From positions 200,247 to 240,220 of the forward strand of contig NZ_VDFC01000023.1 of assembly GCF_008369065.1 (NCBI RefSeq): a stretch of DNA of 39,974 nucleotides, read 5' to 3'. Both the position numbers and the translations under genes were made by a program. Of the stretch, positions 11,032 through 20,731 are shown one piece after another (positions within the stretch are counted from its first letter, which is position 1; every line of letters starts with the position of its first letter). The notes under the pieces are model-generated. The model made no database searches, was not told where the DNA came from, and saw only the letters and a list, made by a program, of their open reading frames with translations. This DNA is from Streptomyces apricus (GTDB taxonomy: Bacteria; Actinomycetota; Actinomycetes; Streptomycetales; Streptomycetaceae).

Positions 11032-11517
11032 TCAGATGACCACTTCGACGCCCTCGCCGGGAGACGTGCCTGACGCCCGTTCGGACTCCAGTGCCTGCTG
11101 GAGGATGATCACGGCCGCCGCCTGGTCGATGACCGACCGGCCCTTCTTGGACCTCACGCCCGAGGCGCGCAGCCCCTGACTGGCCGTCACCGTGGTCATC
11201 CTCTCGTCCAGGAGCCGCACCGGGACGGGGGCGATGCCCCGCGCGAGCTCCTGCGCGAAGGCGCGGACCTTGACCGCGGCGGGGCCCTCGCCACCCTTGA
11301 GGGAGCGCGGGAGACCGACGACGACCTCGATCGGCTCGTACTCCTCGACGAGCTGCCGCAGGCGCCGATGGGCGGCCAGGACGTCGCGTCCCGGCACGGT
11401 CTCCACCGGCGTGGCGAGGATCCCGTCGGGGTCGCACGAGGCGACCCCGATCCGGGCGTCTCCGACGTCGAGGGCGAGCCGGCGGCCGCGGCGCATGACC
11501 CGCTCGCCCTCGCTCAC
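11032..11517 (-). CDS. yqgF: YqgF/RuvX: putative Holliday-junction resolvase / pre-16S rRNA nuclease
   Basis: The 161-residue RNase H-fold protein carries [13 protein letters not shown] (first catalytic Asp), [22 protein letters not shown] (catalytic Glu) and [13 protein letters not shown] (last Asp). YqgF processes the 5' end of pre-16S rRNA in E. coli and has been proposed as a junction resolvase. The GTG start at 11517 overlaps the alaS stop codon (GTGA); the internal ATG at 11496 is a possible alternative. It continues the alaS-yqgF-mltG run, whose order is conserved in actinobacteria. Confidence 0.92.
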   Translation of the reverse strand: MSEGERVMRRGRRLALDVGDARIGVASCDPDGILATPVETVPGRDVLAAHRRLRQLVEEYEPIEVVVGLPRSLKGGEGPAAVKVRAFAQELARGIAPVPVRLLDERMTTVTASQGLRASGVRSKKGRSVIDQAAAVIILQQALESERASGTSPGEGVEVVI

Positions 11518-14186
11518 CTGGCGGACTCGGCGACGAGACGCTCGACGGCGTCGACGGCCTCACCGATGGCGGCCGGGTTCTGGCCACCGCCCTGGGCGAC
11601 GTCGGGCTTGCCGCCACCGCCGCCGCCGAGGGTCTTGGCGGCCGTGCGCACCAGGTCACCGGCCTTGAGGCCGCGCTCGCGGGCGGCCTCGTTGGTGGCG
11701 ATGACCGTCAGCGGCTTGCCGTTCACGGTCGTGAAGAGGGCCACCACGGCGGCCCGGCCGCCCTGGATGCGGCCGCGCACGTCGAGGACCAGCTTGCGCA
11801 GGTCGTCGGCGCCCGTGCCGTCGGGGACCTGACCGGTCACGAGCGCGACGCCCTGCACGTCCTTGGCGGACCCGGCGAGGCCGGCGGCGGCCTGCAGGAC
11901 CTTCTCGGCGCGGAACTTCTCGATCTCCTTCTCGGCGTCCTTCAGCTTGCCGAGCATGGCCGAGACCTTCTCCGGGAGCTCCTCGGGGCGGCCCTTGATC
12001 AGCTCCTGGAGCTGGGCGACGACCGTGTGCTCGCGGGCGAGGAAGTTGTAGGCGTCGACCCCCACCAGGGCCTCGATGCGGCGTACGCCCGAACCGATCG
12101 ACGACTCGCCGAGCAGCTTCACCAGGCCGAGCTGGGAGGTGTTGTGCACGTGTGTGCCGCCGCACAGCTCCTTGGAGAAGTCGCCGATGGTGACGACGCG
12201 CACGCGCTCGCCGTACTTCTCGCCGAACTCGGCGATGGCGCCCTGCTTCTTGGCCTCGTCGATGCTGAGGATCTCGGCGTGCACGTCCAGGTCGCGGGCG
12301 AGCACCTCGTTGATCTTCTGCTCGACGTCCGTCATCACGGCCGTCGGCACGGCGGCCGGGGAGCCGAAGTCGAAGCGGAAGCGGCCGGGCTGGTTCTCGG
12401 AACCGGCCTGGGCGGCCGTCGGGCCGAGGGCGTCGCGCAGGGCCTGGTGGGTCAGGTGCGTGGCCGAGTGGGCGCGGGCGATGGCCGTGCGGCGGCGTAC
12501 GTCGATGACGGCCTGGGCCCTGGCGCCGACGGTCACCTCGCCGACCTGGACGACGCCCTTGTGGACGTACACCCCCGGCACCGGCTTCTGGCAGTCGCGG
12601 ACCTCGATCACGGCGCCCGTGTCGGTCCTGATGCGGCCGGTGTCGCCGATCTGGCCGCCGCCCTCGGCGTAGAACGGGGTGCGGTCGAGGACGATCTCGA
12701 CCTCGTCGCCCTCGGTGGCGGCCGGCGAGGAGGCGCCGTCGACGAGGATGCCGACGACCGTGGACTCGCCCTCGGTGCTGGTGTAGCCGATGAAGTCGGT
12801 CTCACCGGCGGCGTCGGCGATCTCGCGGTAGGCGCCCAGGTCGGCGTGGCCGGTCTTCTTGGCCTTGGCGTCGGCCTTGGCGCGCTCGCGCTGCTCCTTC
12901 ATCAGGCGCCGGAAGCCGTCCTCGTCCACGGACAGGCCCTGTTCGGCGGCCATCTCCAGGGTGAGGTCGATGGGGAAGCCCCACGTGTCGTGCAGCAGGA
13001 AGGCCTGGTCGCCGGAGAGGACCGTGCCGCCGGCGGCCTTGGTCTCCGTGACGGCTGTGTCGAGGATGTTGGTGCCGCCCCTGAGGGCCTTGAGGAAGGC
13101 GGCCTCCTCGGCGAGGGCCACGGTCTCGATGCGCTGCCGGTCGGTGACGAGCTCGGGGTACTGCTGCCCCATCATGCCGATCACGACGTCGACGAGGTCC
13201 TTGACGACCGGGCCGGTGGCGCCGAGCAGGCGCATGTTGCGGATGGCGCGGCGCATGATGCGGCGCAGCACGTAGCCGCGGCCCTCGTTGCCCGGGGTGA
13301 CGCCGTCACCGATGAGCATCACCGAGGTGCGCATGTGGTCGGTGACCACGCGCAGCGAGACGTCGGACTCCTGGCCCGCGCCGTACTCGACGCCGGTCAG
13401 CTCGGTGGCCTTCCTGATGACGGCCATGGAGGTGTCGATCTCGTACAGGTTCTGCACGCCCTGCAGGATCATGGCGAGGCGTTCCAGGCCCAGACCCGTG
13501 TCGATGTTCTTGCTCGGCAGGTCGCCGAGGATCTCGAAGTCGTCCTTCGAGGTGCCCTCGCCCCGCACGTACTGCATGAAGACGAGGTTCCAGATCTCCA
13601 CGTACCGCTCGTCGTTGACGGCGGGGCCGCCCTCGACGCCGAACTCGGGGCCGCGGTCGTAGTTGATCTCGGAACACGGGCCGCAGGGGCCCGGCACGCC
13701 CATGGACCAGAAGTTGTCCTTCTTGCCCAGGCGCTGGATGCGCTCCTTGGGGACGCCGACGACCTCGTGCCAGATGCGCTCGGCCTCGTCGTCGTCCAGG
13801 TACACGGTGATCCAGAGCTTCTCGGGCTCCAGACCGTAACCGCCCTTGTCCTGGGGGCTGGTCAGCAGCTCCCAGGCGTACTTGATGGCGCCTTCCTTGA
13901 AGTAGTCGCCGAAGGAGAAGTTGCCGCACATCTGGAAGAACGTGCCGTGCCGGGTGGTCTTGCCGACCTCTTCGATGTCCGGGGTGCGCACGCACTTCTG
14001 GACGCTCGTGGCGCGCTCGAAGGGCGGCTTGACCTCACCGAGGAAGTACGGCTTGAAGGGCACCATGCCGGCCGGGACCAGGAGCAGGGTCGGATCGTCC
14101 GCGATGAGCGACGCCGAAGGCACGACGGTGTGCCCGCGCTCCTCGAAGAAGCTCAACCAGCGGCGGCGAATCTCGGCCGACTCCAT
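11514..14186 (-). CDS. alaS: Alanyl-tRNA synthetase
   Basis: The 890-residue class II synthetase charges tRNA-Ala. The catalytic core starts [20 protein letters not shown] and includes motif 2 around [17 protein letters not shown]. The editing domain has its zinc ligands in [11 protein letters not shown] (HxxxH) and CGGTHVHNT. The C-terminal DHHA1-type domain ends in glycine-rich [17 protein letters not shown], the tRNA-binding C-Ala region. The ATG at 14186 overlaps the stop codon of the preceding small gene by one base (TGATG). It heads the essential part of this long minus-strand run. Length and motifs are all standard. Confidence 0.98.
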   Translation of the reverse strand: MESAEIRRRWLSFFEERGHTVVPSASLIADDPTLLLVPAGMVPFKPYFLGEVKPPFERATSVQKCVRTPDIEEVGKTTRHGTFFQMCGNFSFGDYFKEGAIKYAWELLTSPQDKGGYGLEPEKLWITVYLDDDEAERIWHEVVGVPKERIQRLGKKDNFWSMGVPGPCGPCSEINYDRGPEFGVEGGPAVNDERYVEIWNLVFMQYVRGEGTSKDDFEILGDLPSKNIDTGLGLERLAMILQGVQNLYEIDTSMAVIRKATELTGVEYGAGQESDVSLRVVTDHMRTSVMLIGDGVTPGNEGRGYVLRRIMRRAIRNMRLLGATGPVVKDLVDVVIGMMGQQYPELVTDRQRIETVALAEEAAFLKALRGGTNILDTAVTETKAAGGTVLSGDQAFLLHDTWGFPIDLTLEMAAEQGLSVDEDGFRRLMKEQRERAKADAKAKKTGHADLGAYREIADAAGETDFIGYTSTEGESTVVGILVDGASSPAATEGDEVEIVLDRTPFYAEGGGQIGDTGRIRTDTGAVIEVRDCQKPVPGVYVHKGVVQVGEVTVGARAQAVIDVRRRTAIARAHSATHLTHQALRDALGPTAAQAGSENQPGRFRFDFGSPAAVPTAVMTDVEQKINEVLARDLDVHAEILSIDEAKKQGAIAEFGEKYGERVRVVTIGDFSKELCGGTHVHNTSQLGLVKLLGESSIGSGVRRIEALVGVDAYNFLAREHTVVAQLQELIKGRPEELPEKVSAMLGKLKDAEKEIEKFRAEKVLQAAAGLAGSAKDVQGVALVTGQVPDGTGADDLRKLVLDVRGRIQGGRAAVVALFTTVNGKPLTVIATNEAARERGLKAGDLVRTAAKTLGGGGGGKPDVAQGGGQNPAAIGEAVDAVERLVAESAR

Positions 14187-14536
14187 CAGTGGTCCTCATT
14201 CCGGTTGTGCGAGTACGCCGACCTCTCGACGTACGTCGGGTTCTTGCTGTACTGCGGGTCGTTGCGGTTCTCCAGGGCGGCGACGCGGCGCGCGGGCGGC
14301 AGTTCGGGATCGGCGTTCAGGCCGAGGGCCTCGCCGAGCTCCGCCTCGCGCTGGGCCATCCCGTCACGGACGTCGAGTGCGAAGTCCTTGATGCGGTGGC
14401 CCGCCTCGATCGCCTTGTTCGCGGCCTGCGCCGCGAGGCTCTCGGGCGTCAGCTGCCTGATCTTGCGGTTGACCTTGGTGGTGGCCCACACGCCGGCGGC
14501 TGCGCCCGCGGTGAACCAGAACGTACGGCGGAACAT
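14186..14536 (-). CDS. Small membrane-anchored protein, DUF6167-like
   Basis: The 116-residue protein starts [27 protein letters not shown], a short N-terminal hydrophobic segment, followed by a predicted amphipathic helix ([34 protein letters not shown]) and a polar tail. It is the conserved small gene immediately upstream of alaS in Streptomyces; I believe the family is DUF6167. Function is unknown. It is translationally linked on both sides: 7 bp after the DUF948 gene and overlapping alaS by one base. Confidence 0.8.
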   Translation of the reverse strand: MFRRTFWFTAGAAAGVWATTKVNRKIRQLTPESLAAQAANKAIEAGHRIKDFALDVRDGMAQREAELGEALGLNADPELPPARRVAALENRNDPQYSKNPTYVERSAYSHNRNEDH

Positions 14537-14543
14537 CGCTGCG

Positions 14544-14987
14544 TCAGTCCTTCTTCCGCTTTCCCCGTCGCGTCGACGGGACGGTGCGGCCCACGATCAC
14601 GGTGCGACGCGCGGGCTTCGGGGCGGGCACGTCCTCGCGGTCGCGGCCGCCGCCCATGGCCCGGCGCACGCCGTAGCCGAAGGCCGCGACCTTCACCAGC
14701 GGGCCGCCGAAGGTGGAGGCGACGGTCGAGGAGAGCGCCGAGGCGTTCGACGTGACCTCCTGGACGTCCGACGCGATGGCGTCGACCCGCTCGATCTGCG
14801 TCTGCGCCGAGCGCACGGCCGCGGAGGCGTCCGCGAGGAGCGGGACCGTCTGTTCGGTCACGTCCGCGACGAGTTTGGTGGTCGCCCTGAGCGTCTGGGC
14901 CAGCCTCGCGAGTGCCACCGCGAGGAAGGAGACCAGGATCGCCCAGAAGACGGCCACCAGGATCCCGGCCACCTCTCCACCGGACAC
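14544..14987 (-). CDS. DUF948-family membrane protein
   Basis: The 147-residue product has an N-terminal transmembrane helix (GGEVAGILVAVFWAILVSFLAVALARL), a long helical region rich in Ala, Thr and Val typical of DUF948 (TEQTVPLLADASAAVRSAQTQIERVDAIASDV has the heptad-like spacing), and a basic tail ending RRGKRKKD. The GTG start at 14987 follows GGGAGCGG at 8 nt. It is the first gene of the alaS-containing run, and its promoter should lie in the 136-bp gap shared with the divergent STAND gene. Role unknown; related Firmicute proteins are general-stress membrane proteins. Confidence 0.8.
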   Translation of the reverse strand: MSGGEVAGILVAVFWAILVSFLAVALARLAQTLRATTKLVADVTEQTVPLLADASAAVRSAQTQIERVDAIASDVQEVTSNASALSSTVASTFGGPLVKVAAFGYGVRRAMGGGRDREDVPAPKPARRTVIVGRTVPSTRRGKRKKD

Positions 14988-15123
14988 TGCGCACCCGCTC
15001 CCTGAATTCGTGCCTCACCGTCGAAAAGTCGTCCTCCGACCCTATCGCGCCGGGGCAACCGCTCCGTACCGGATTACCGTCCGCCGGAAGGGGAGTCGCG
15101 CAACGAGATTGTACGTAGTGCGT

Positions 15124-17334
15124 ATGGATGAGTACGCTCCGTTGCCCATGCGGCGATCTCACGGTTCTGAGCGTTCGGACGCGGGGGCGGCCGGCCGGCG
15201 GCCCGGCAACCTCCCCCTGGAACTCGACGCGTTCGTGGGCCGCTCGGCGGAACTGGCCCGGCTGGCCGAGGCCCTCGACACGGCGCGACTGGTGACGGTG
15301 ACGGGCCCGGGCGGGGTCGGCAAGTCGCGGCTGGCGGCGCACGCGGCGGCCCGGCTGCGGCCGCGCGACGGCGTGTGGCTCGTGGAGCTGGCCGCGCTGC
15401 GCGATCCGGACCTCGTCGGGTACGCGGTCCTCGAGGCGCTGGGCCTCACCGACCACACCGGGCGGCCGCCGCGCGAGATCCTTCTGGAGCACCTCGCGGA
15501 GCGCCGGCTGCTGCTCGTGCTCGACGGGTTCGAGCACCTGGTGGACGCCTGCGCGCCGCTGGTCGGTGAGCTGCTGCGGCGCTCGGCGGGCCTGCGGGTG
15601 CTCGCCGCGGGGCGCCGGCCGCTCTCGGTGGACGGCGAACGGGTCCTCCCGCTGGCGCCGCTCGGCGGACGGGAGGCGGCCGAGCTGTTCGAGGAGCGGG
15701 CGGCGGCCGGCACGCCGGGACTCACCCTGCACGACGGCGACCGCGCGGACGTCGAGGAGATCTGCCGGCGGCTCGACGGTGTGCCGCTCGCCGTCGAGCT
15801 GGCGGCGGGGCGGTTGCGGACCCTCTCCCCCGCGCAGCTGCTGGCCCGGCTCGACGACCGCTTCCGCCTCCTCACCGGCGGCGGGCGCGACGCCCTGCCG
15901 CGCCACCAGGCCCTGCGGACGGCGATCGGCTGGAGCCACGAGCTGTGCACCCCGCAGGAGCGGCTGCTGTGGGCGCGGCTCTCGGTGTTCGCCGGGCAGT
16001 TCGACCTGGAGGCCGTGGAGTACGTGTGCGGGGGCGGCGGACTGCACCCCGACAACATCCTCGACGTGCTCGACGAGCTCCTCGCCCAGTCGGTCGTCAC
16101 CCGCGAGGAGACGCCCGCGGGGGTGCGCTACCGGATGCTGGACACGATCGGGGCGTACGGCGCCGACTGGCTGGACGCCCTGGGCGACGGGGACCGGCTG
16201 AGGCGGCGCCACCGCGACTGGTACATGGGGCTCGCGACCTGGGGCGAGCTGGACTGGTTCTCGCCCCGGCAGCACGAGGTGGCCGCGCGGGTGGAGGCGG
16301 AGCTGCCGAACCTGCGCCGCGCCCTGGAGCACTGTCTGGAGGAGCCGGACGGCGGGCACCTGGGGCAGTACCTGGCGGGCACCCTCTGGTTCTACTGGGT
16401 GGGCTGCGGGCGCCTGTCGGAGGGGCGGCACTGGCTGGAGCGGAGCGTGGACCTGGAGACCGCGCACGAGCGCTCGCGGCTGAAGGCGCTGTGGGTGCTC
16501 GGGTACGTGGCGGTCCTGCAGGGCGACACCGTGCCCGCGTTCGCCGCGCTCCACGAGTGCCGGGAGCGGGCGGAACGTTCCGGGAACGCCGCCGCGCTGG
16601 CCTACGCCGAGCACCGCACCGGCTGTCTGGCGCTGGTCACCGACGACATGCCGCGCGCGGAGATGCTCCTGCGGTCGGCGCTCGCCCGCTACCACCGGAT
16701 CGGCGAGCTCAACAGCAACGTCCTGATGGGGCAGGTCGAGCTGGCGATGGCCCGGGCGTTCCAGGGCGACCTGCCGGCCGCGGTGCGGCTGTGCGAGGAG
16801 GTGCGCCGGGTCTGCGAGCGCCACGGGGAGCGCTGGGCCCTCACGTACGCGCAGTACGTACTGGCGTACGCGGCCTGGACCGAGGGGGACCTGGCGGGGG
16901 CCCGGCGGCTGCTCACCGGGTGCCTGGACATCAGCCACGACTTCCACGACCTGCTCGGCACGGTCCTGGTGGTGGAGCTGCTCGCGCTGGTCACCGTGGC
17001 GGAGGGCGACGCCGAGGAGGCCGCGGTGCTGCAGGGCTCCGCCTCCCGGATGTGGCCGGCGGTGGGTCTGCCGCTGTTCGGCTCGGCCCACTACAACGCC
17101 CCGCACGAGCTGTGCGAGACGACGGCCCGGGAGCGGCTCGGCGACGAGCGGTACGAGGAGTGCGTACGCGTCGGGGCGCGGCTCGGCCGGCAGGCGGCGG
17201 TGGGCCGGGCGCTGGGGCACACCCGGCGGCGGGCGCCCGGCGCGCCGCTCGTCCCGCGGTGCGTTCCGGCGCCCCCGGACGCGCGGCAGCCCGCCGCCTC
17301 GCCCACCCACAAGGGCGGTGAGGCGACGGGCTGA
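15124..17334 (+). CDS. STAND-family ATPase with TPR-like C-terminus
   Basis: The 736-residue protein begins with a polar 34-residue lead, then ELDAFVGRSAELARLAEAL and Walker A GPGGVGKS (61-68), Walker B LLLVLDGFEHL (129-139), and GVPLAVELAAGRL, the usual NB-ARC-like ATPase of AfsR/LuxR-type regulators. From about residue 400 it is helical and repetitive (tetratricopeptide-like: RSRLKALWVLGYVAVLQGD, LAMARAFQGDLPAAVRLCEEV). It has neither a SARP/OmpR N-terminal DNA-binding domain nor a C-terminal LuxR helix-turn-helix; the tail is Pro/Arg-rich. Most likely a sensory or scaffold ATPase acting through a partner. The ATG at 15124 has no strong ribosome binding site, and 15148 is an alternative. 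It converges on rpsD with 36 bp between. Confidence 0.8.
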   Translation: MDEYAPLPMRRSHGSERSDAGAAGRRPGNLPLELDAFVGRSAELARLAEALDTARLVTVTGPGGVGKSRLAAHAAARLRPRDGVWLVELAALRDPDLVGYAVLEALGLTDHTGRPPREILLEHLAERRLLLVLDGFEHLVDACAPLVGELLRRSAGLRVLAAGRRPLSVDGERVLPLAPLGGREAAELFEERAAAGTPGLTLHDGDRADVEEICRRLDGVPLAVELAAGRLRTLSPAQLLARLDDRFRLLTGGGRDALPRHQALRTAIGWSHELCTPQERLLWARLSVFAGQFDLEAVEYVCGGGGLHPDNILDVLDELLAQSVVTREETPAGVRYRMLDTIGAYGADWLDALGDGDRLRRRHRDWYMGLATWGELDWFSPRQHEVAARVEAELPNLRRALEHCLEEPDGGHLGQYLAGTLWFYWVGCGRLSEGRHWLERSVDLETAHERSRLKALWVLGYVAVLQGDTVPAFAALHECRERAERSGNAAALAYAEHRTGCLALVTDDMPRAEMLLRSALARYHRIGELNSNVLMGQVELAMARAFQGDLPAAVRLCEEVRRVCERHGERWALTYAQYVLAYAAWTEGDLAGARRLLTGCLDISHDFHDLLGTVLVVELLALVTVAEGDAEEAAVLQGSASRMWPAVGLPLFGSAHYNAPHELCETTARERLGDERYEECVRVGARLGRQAAVGRALGHTRRRAPGAPLVPRCVPAPPDARQPAASPTHKGGEATG

Positions 17335-17370
17335 CGCGTACGTGCTGCCGGTGCTGAGGAGAACGCCTGA

Positions 17371-17985
17371 TCAGCGGGCGTAGTACTCGACGACGAGCTG
17401 CTCGTCGCAGATCACCGGGATCTCCTTGCGGTTCGGCTCGCGGTCCAGGCGGAAGGCCAGGGCGCCGAGGTTCACCTGCAGGTAGCGCGGGGTCTCGCCG
17501 TCGGGGGCGAAGCCACCGGCGCGCGCGACCTCGAACAGGGGCTTGCTGCGGCTGCGCTCGCGGACCATCACGACGTCGTCGGGCTTGACGCGGAAGGACG
17601 GCTTGTCGACCTTGCCACCGTTGACCTCGATGTGGCCGTGCACGACCATCTGGCGGGCCTGGTAGATCGTGCGGGCGATGCCCGAACGCAGGACCAGCGC
17701 GTCGAGACGCCGCTCCAGCTCGATGACCAGGGCCTCACCGGTCTTGCCCTGCGTCTTGGCGGCACGCTCGTAGGCGCGGACGAGCTGGCGCTCGGACACG
17801 TCGTACTGCGCGCGCAGACGCTGCTTCTCCAGCAGACGGACCTTGTAGTCCGAGTTCTGCTTGCGGCCACGGCCGTGCTCGCCCGGCGGGTAGGGGCGGG
17901 CCTCGAAGTACTTGACGGCCTTCGGGGTCAGCGCGATGCCGAGGGCACGCGACTTCTTGACCTTGGGGCGGGACTGGTTCGCCAC
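17371..17985 (-). CDS. rpsD: 30S ribosomal protein S4
   Basis: The 204-residue primary 16S rRNA-binding protein contains the S4 RNA-binding domain ([32 protein letters not shown], about residues 91-122). Its N-terminus ([17 protein letters not shown]) lacks the four-cysteine zinc site of many S4 proteins; the only cysteine is in VICDEQ near the C-terminus, so this is a zinc-independent form. The GTG start follows AAGGAAAAGAA. It stands alone rather than between rpsK and rpoA, as is usual for Streptomyces. A structured leader upstream could support the autoregulation known for S4 in other bacteria. Confidence 0.97.
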   Translation of the reverse strand: MANQSRPKVKKSRALGIALTPKAVKYFEARPYPPGEHGRGRKQNSDYKVRLLEKQRLRAQYDVSERQLVRAYERAAKTQGKTGEALVIELERRLDALVLRSGIARTIYQARQMVVHGHIEVNGGKVDKPSFRVKPDDVVMVRERSRSKPLFEVARAGGFAPDGETPRYLQVNLGALAFRLDREPNRKEIPVICDEQLVVEYYAR

Positions 17986-18285
17986 TTCTTTTCCTTCTTC
18001 TCTTCGGCTGCCTCAGGGTTACGGGAGGTCGCATCCGCAGCCGGGGATTCCCACCGGGTCCGCGAGGGACCCGCCGGGCAGCCGCTCCCCTGGTCTGGGC
18101 ACATACGTGCAGCACACGAACGGCCCACCGACCGGTCCCGGAAGTGCGGGTGGTGGTGGGCTGCCCGCGACACCTACGACGGTGCGCGACGCTCCTGGAT
18201 CGAAAGATCCGGCTGGGTGTCCCGCCTGAGGCGCCGACCGGGGCCGGACACGGGACTCAGCACTGCGGAGGAGTCTACAGGGTCC
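17986..18285 (-). promoter_or_regulatory. rpsD 5' leader with predicted hairpins
   Basis: The 300-bp gap between rarA and rpsD holds no gene. It contains inverted repeats readable as RNA hairpins: CGGCTGC/GCAGCCG (18005-18011 with 18037-18043) ending about 10 nt before the Shine-Dalgarno; CGGGTCC/GGACCCG (18055-18061 with 18067-18073); and GGATC-GAAA-GATCC (18197-18210). Their position suits S4 autoregulation or mRNA stabilisation, but no known S4 leader consensus was recognised. The rpsD promoter must also be here; I could not assign it confidently. Confidence 0.4.
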
Positions 18286-19641
18286 TCAGGACCGCCCCCG
18301 ACCGAGGTGCTTCCTGGTCCACTCGACCGCGTCCGCGTAGCGCGCCTCGGCGCCGTGCCGGGTCGGGGTGTAGTACTCGCGGTCCTTGAGCTCCTCCGGC
18401 GCGTACTGCTGGGCGGCGATGCCCTCGGGCAGGTCGTGCGGGTACACGTACCCCTGTGCGTGGCCGAGCGCGGTCGCGCCCTTGTAGTGCCCGTCGCGCA
18501 GGTGCATGGGCACGGGGCCCGCGTGGCCCTTGCGCACGTCCTCCAGGGCGGCGCCGATCGCGGTCGTCGCGGCGTTCGACTTCGGGGCCAGGGCGAGCGC
18601 GATGGTGGCGTGGCTGAGGGTGAGCGCGGCCTCCGGGAAGCCGATCATGGCGACGGCCTGGGCGGCGGCGACGGCGGTCTGCAGGGCGGTCGGGTCGGCG
18701 AGGCCGATGTCCTCGCTGGCGGAGATCATCAGGCGGCGGGCGATGAACCGGGGGTCCTCGCCGGCCTCGATCATCCGCGCCAGGTAGTGCAGGGCCGCGT
18801 CGACGTCCGAGCCGCGGATCGACTTGATGAGGGCGCTGGCCACGTCGTAGTGCTGGTCGCCGTCGCGGTCGTACTTCACCGCGGCCCGGTCGACGGTCTC
18901 CTCCAGGGTCCGCAGGGTGATCTCCGCCTCGCCCTTGTCGAGCGCGGAGCCGGCCGCGGCCTCCAGGGCGGTGAGCGCGCGGCGGGCGTCGCCGCCGGCG
19001 ATGCGCAGGAGGTGGGACTCGGCGTCCTCGGGGAGGGTGACGGCCCCCTTGAGGCCGCGCTCGTCGCCGAGCGCCCTGCGGAGCAGTCCGCGCAGGTCGT
19101 CGTCGGTGAGCGGTTCGAGGGTGAGGAGCAGGGAGCGGGAGAGCAGGGGGGAGATCACCGAGAAGTACGGGTTCTCCGTGGTCGCCGCGATCAGCGTCAC
19201 CCAGCGGTTCTCCACGGCCGGGAGCAGGGAGTCCTGCTGGGCCTTGCTGAAGCGGTGGATCTCGTCGAGGAAGAGGACGGTCTCCTTGCCGAAGCCGCCG
19301 GTGGCGCGGCGGGCGCCCTCGATGACGGCCCGCACCTCCTTGACGCCGGCGGTGATCGCGGAGAGCTCCACGAAGCGCTTGTCGGTCGCCTTGGAGACCA
19401 CGTAGGCGAGGGTCGTCTTGCCCGTGCCGGGCGGGCCCCAGAGGATCACCGAGGAGGGTCCGGCCGGGCCGCCGCCGCTCTCGCCGACGAGCCGGCGCAG
19501 GGGCGAGCCGGGCTTCAGCAGATGCTGCTGGCCCACGACCTCGTCGAGGGTGCGCGGGCGCATCCGTACGGCCAGGGGGCTGCCGGAGGGGTCCTTCTCC
19601 TGGCGTTCTTCGGCTGCGGCGGTGAACAGGTCGGGCTCCAC
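18286..19641 (-). CDS. rarA: RarA/MgsA: replication-associated recombination ATPase
   Basis: The 451-residue AAA+ clamp-loader-like ATPase acts at stalled forks. It shows [21 protein letters not shown], Walker [12 protein letters not shown], Walker [17 protein letters not shown], sensor [14 protein letters not shown], and the C-terminal tetramerisation region ending [17 protein letters not shown], all characteristic of the RarA/WRNIP1 family. The start was set at GTG 19641 (N-terminus [14 protein letters not shown]), the usual Streptomyces form with AGGG 8 nt upstream; ATG at 19665 would add eight residues. It lies upstream of rpsD and downstream of the VKOR gene, all on minus. Confidence 0.93.
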   Translation of the reverse strand: MEPDLFTAAAEERQEKDPSGSPLAVRMRPRTLDEVVGQQHLLKPGSPLRRLVGESGGGPAGPSSVILWGPPGTGKTTLAYVVSKATDKRFVELSAITAGVKEVRAVIEGARRATGGFGKETVLFLDEIHRFSKAQQDSLLPAVENRWVTLIAATTENPYFSVISPLLSRSLLLTLEPLTDDDLRGLLRRALGDERGLKGAVTLPEDAESHLLRIAGGDARRALTALEAAAGSALDKGEAEITLRTLEETVDRAAVKYDRDGDQHYDVASALIKSIRGSDVDAALHYLARMIEAGEDPRFIARRLMISASEDIGLADPTALQTAVAAAQAVAMIGFPEAALTLSHATIALALAPKSNAATTAIGAALEDVRKGHAGPVPMHLRDGHYKGATALGHAQGYVYPHDLPEGIAAQQYAPEELKDREYYTPTRHGAEARYADAVEWTRKHLGRGRS

Positions 19642-19732
19642 GTCGGAAACCCTATGCCACGCCACCGACAGAGGCTCCGGGCCCTCGTGCCCTCAGCCGG
19701 GCCCCGGCCTCCTCAGCGGGGCCCCGGTCGCC

Positions 19733-20371
19733 TCAGCTGGTCCAGAAGTCCCACCAGCGCGTCAGGATCAGCATGCCGATGATCCCGATGTGCAGGACCG
19801 GCGGCACCCAGGCGAACTCGGCGAAGAAGCCCTTCAGCCAGCCGGGCGCGGGCAGCAGGCCGTTGCGGACGTTGTGCGAGGTCACCGCCCAGAACATGAC
19901 GATGGTCGCGACCCAGGCGAGGCAGCACCACAGGCAGAGCGAGTTGATGTTGTACAGCGACTGGTACTGGAGCCAGGTGACGAAGCCCACGCCGAACAGC
20001 GTGCCCGCGTTGAAGGTCAGCCAGTACCAGCGCGGGAAGGTGGCGCGGCCCAGCAGGCTCACGCCGACGCAGACCACCATGCCGTAGGCGACGAGGCCCA
20101 GCATCGGGTTGGGGAACCCGAAGACGGAGGCCTGGTCGCTCTTCATGATGTTGCCGCAGGAGACGACCGGGTTCAGGCTGCAGCCCGGCGTGAAGTTCGG
20201 GTCCTCCAGCAGCTTGAACTTGTCGATGGTGATGACCCAGGAGGCCAGCAGCCCGGCCGCGCCGGTGATCACCAGCAGGAGGGCCAGGACACGGCCGCCG
20301 CCCACGGTCCGCGGGGCTGCGGCGGGCACCTGGCCGGTGGAGACGCCTTCCCTGACTGTCGTCTTGCTCAT
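19733..20371 (-). CDS. Vitamin K epoxide reductase (VKOR) family membrane protein
   Basis: The 212-residue protein has four or five predicted membrane spans. The first follows a polar 25-residue lead ([19 protein letters not shown]). The loop cysteines Cys64 and Cys72 ([12 protein letters not shown]) and the active-site pair Cys146/Cys149 (SLCLWC) are present, so the electron-relay set of bacterial VKOR is complete. VKOR reoxidises a DsbA-type thioredoxin to drive disulfide formation outside the cytoplasm, using quinone. No DsbA partner is in the window. The ATG at 20371 is preferred (MSKTTVREG); an ATG at 20416 has no ribosome binding site. The ribosome binding site at 20371 is weak. Confidence 0.92.
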   Translation of the reverse strand: MSKTTVREGVSTGQVPAAAPRTVGGGRVLALLLVITGAAGLLASWVITIDKFKLLEDPNFTPGCSLNPVVSCGNIMKSDQASVFGFPNPMLGLVAYGMVVCVGVSLLGRATFPRWYWLTFNAGTLFGVGFVTWLQYQSLYNINSLCLWCCLAWVATIVMFWAVTSHNVRNGLLPAPGWLKGFFAEFAWVPPVLHIGIIGMLILTRWWDFWTS

Positions 20372-20731
20372 CACGCCGTTTCCGTAGCTTGAGAGGACCT
20401 TTCCGGGCAGGGTCATTGTGCCGCACGGGCACGGGTGTGCACCGTTCGATGCGCATAAGGAAGTGGGTGCGGGGGTCGTTCGCGGGGCTGCGTGTGCAGT
20501 ACAGGGAGGTCGCCGGGGGCGGTGGCCTCGGCCTCGGTCGTGGGTGGGAATCGCTCGGCGGGGCGAATCTGTGGGCGCGGGGTTGACGGCTGTGCGTCCC
20601 GGGGTGTTTTTCGCCCCCGCCGCCCCTACCCATTCCCGTCACTTCCTCGGGGGCTCCGCCCCCGAACCCCCGTTGCGCAGTTCCCCGAGCCCCTGGGTAC
20701 CCAGGGGCTCGGGGAACTGCGTAGTGACGGG
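20372..20731. other. 360-bp gene-free region between VKOR and hisS genes
   Basis: No convincing gene is visible. From 20372 to about 20580 there is GC-rich sequence that should contain the VKOR promoter, which I could not assign. From about 20600 to 20722 the region consists of repeat-like material: GTTTTTCGCCCCCGCCGCCC near 20608-20627, a CGGGGGC/GCCCCCG hairpin (20648-20664) and then the 46-bp palindrome. Confidence 0.6.
20640..20722. repeat. Dispersed repeat copy 3 containing a perfect 46-bp palindrome
   Basis: Positions 20676-20721 form a perfect palindrome of two 23-bp arms with no spacer, centred on GGTACC. Each arm is the family core with one change (GCAGTTCCCCGAGCCCCT instead of CGCGCCCC), so two inverted copies abut. 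It begins 11 bp after the hisS stop codon on the minus strand and could act as the hisS terminator, although no T-tract follows. A smaller hairpin occupies 20648-20664. Confidence 0.75.

Noticed and set aside
12027..15005. Plus-strand open frame of nearly 1,000 codons opposite alaS
   Set aside because: Same high-GC shadow effect. alaS, the DUF6167-like gene and the DUF948 gene on minus have motifs and ribosome binding sites; this frame has none.
15039..15044. TAGGGT as the -10 of the alaS operon
   Set aside because: No acceptable -35 lies 16-19 bp upstream, so the promoter was not annotated.
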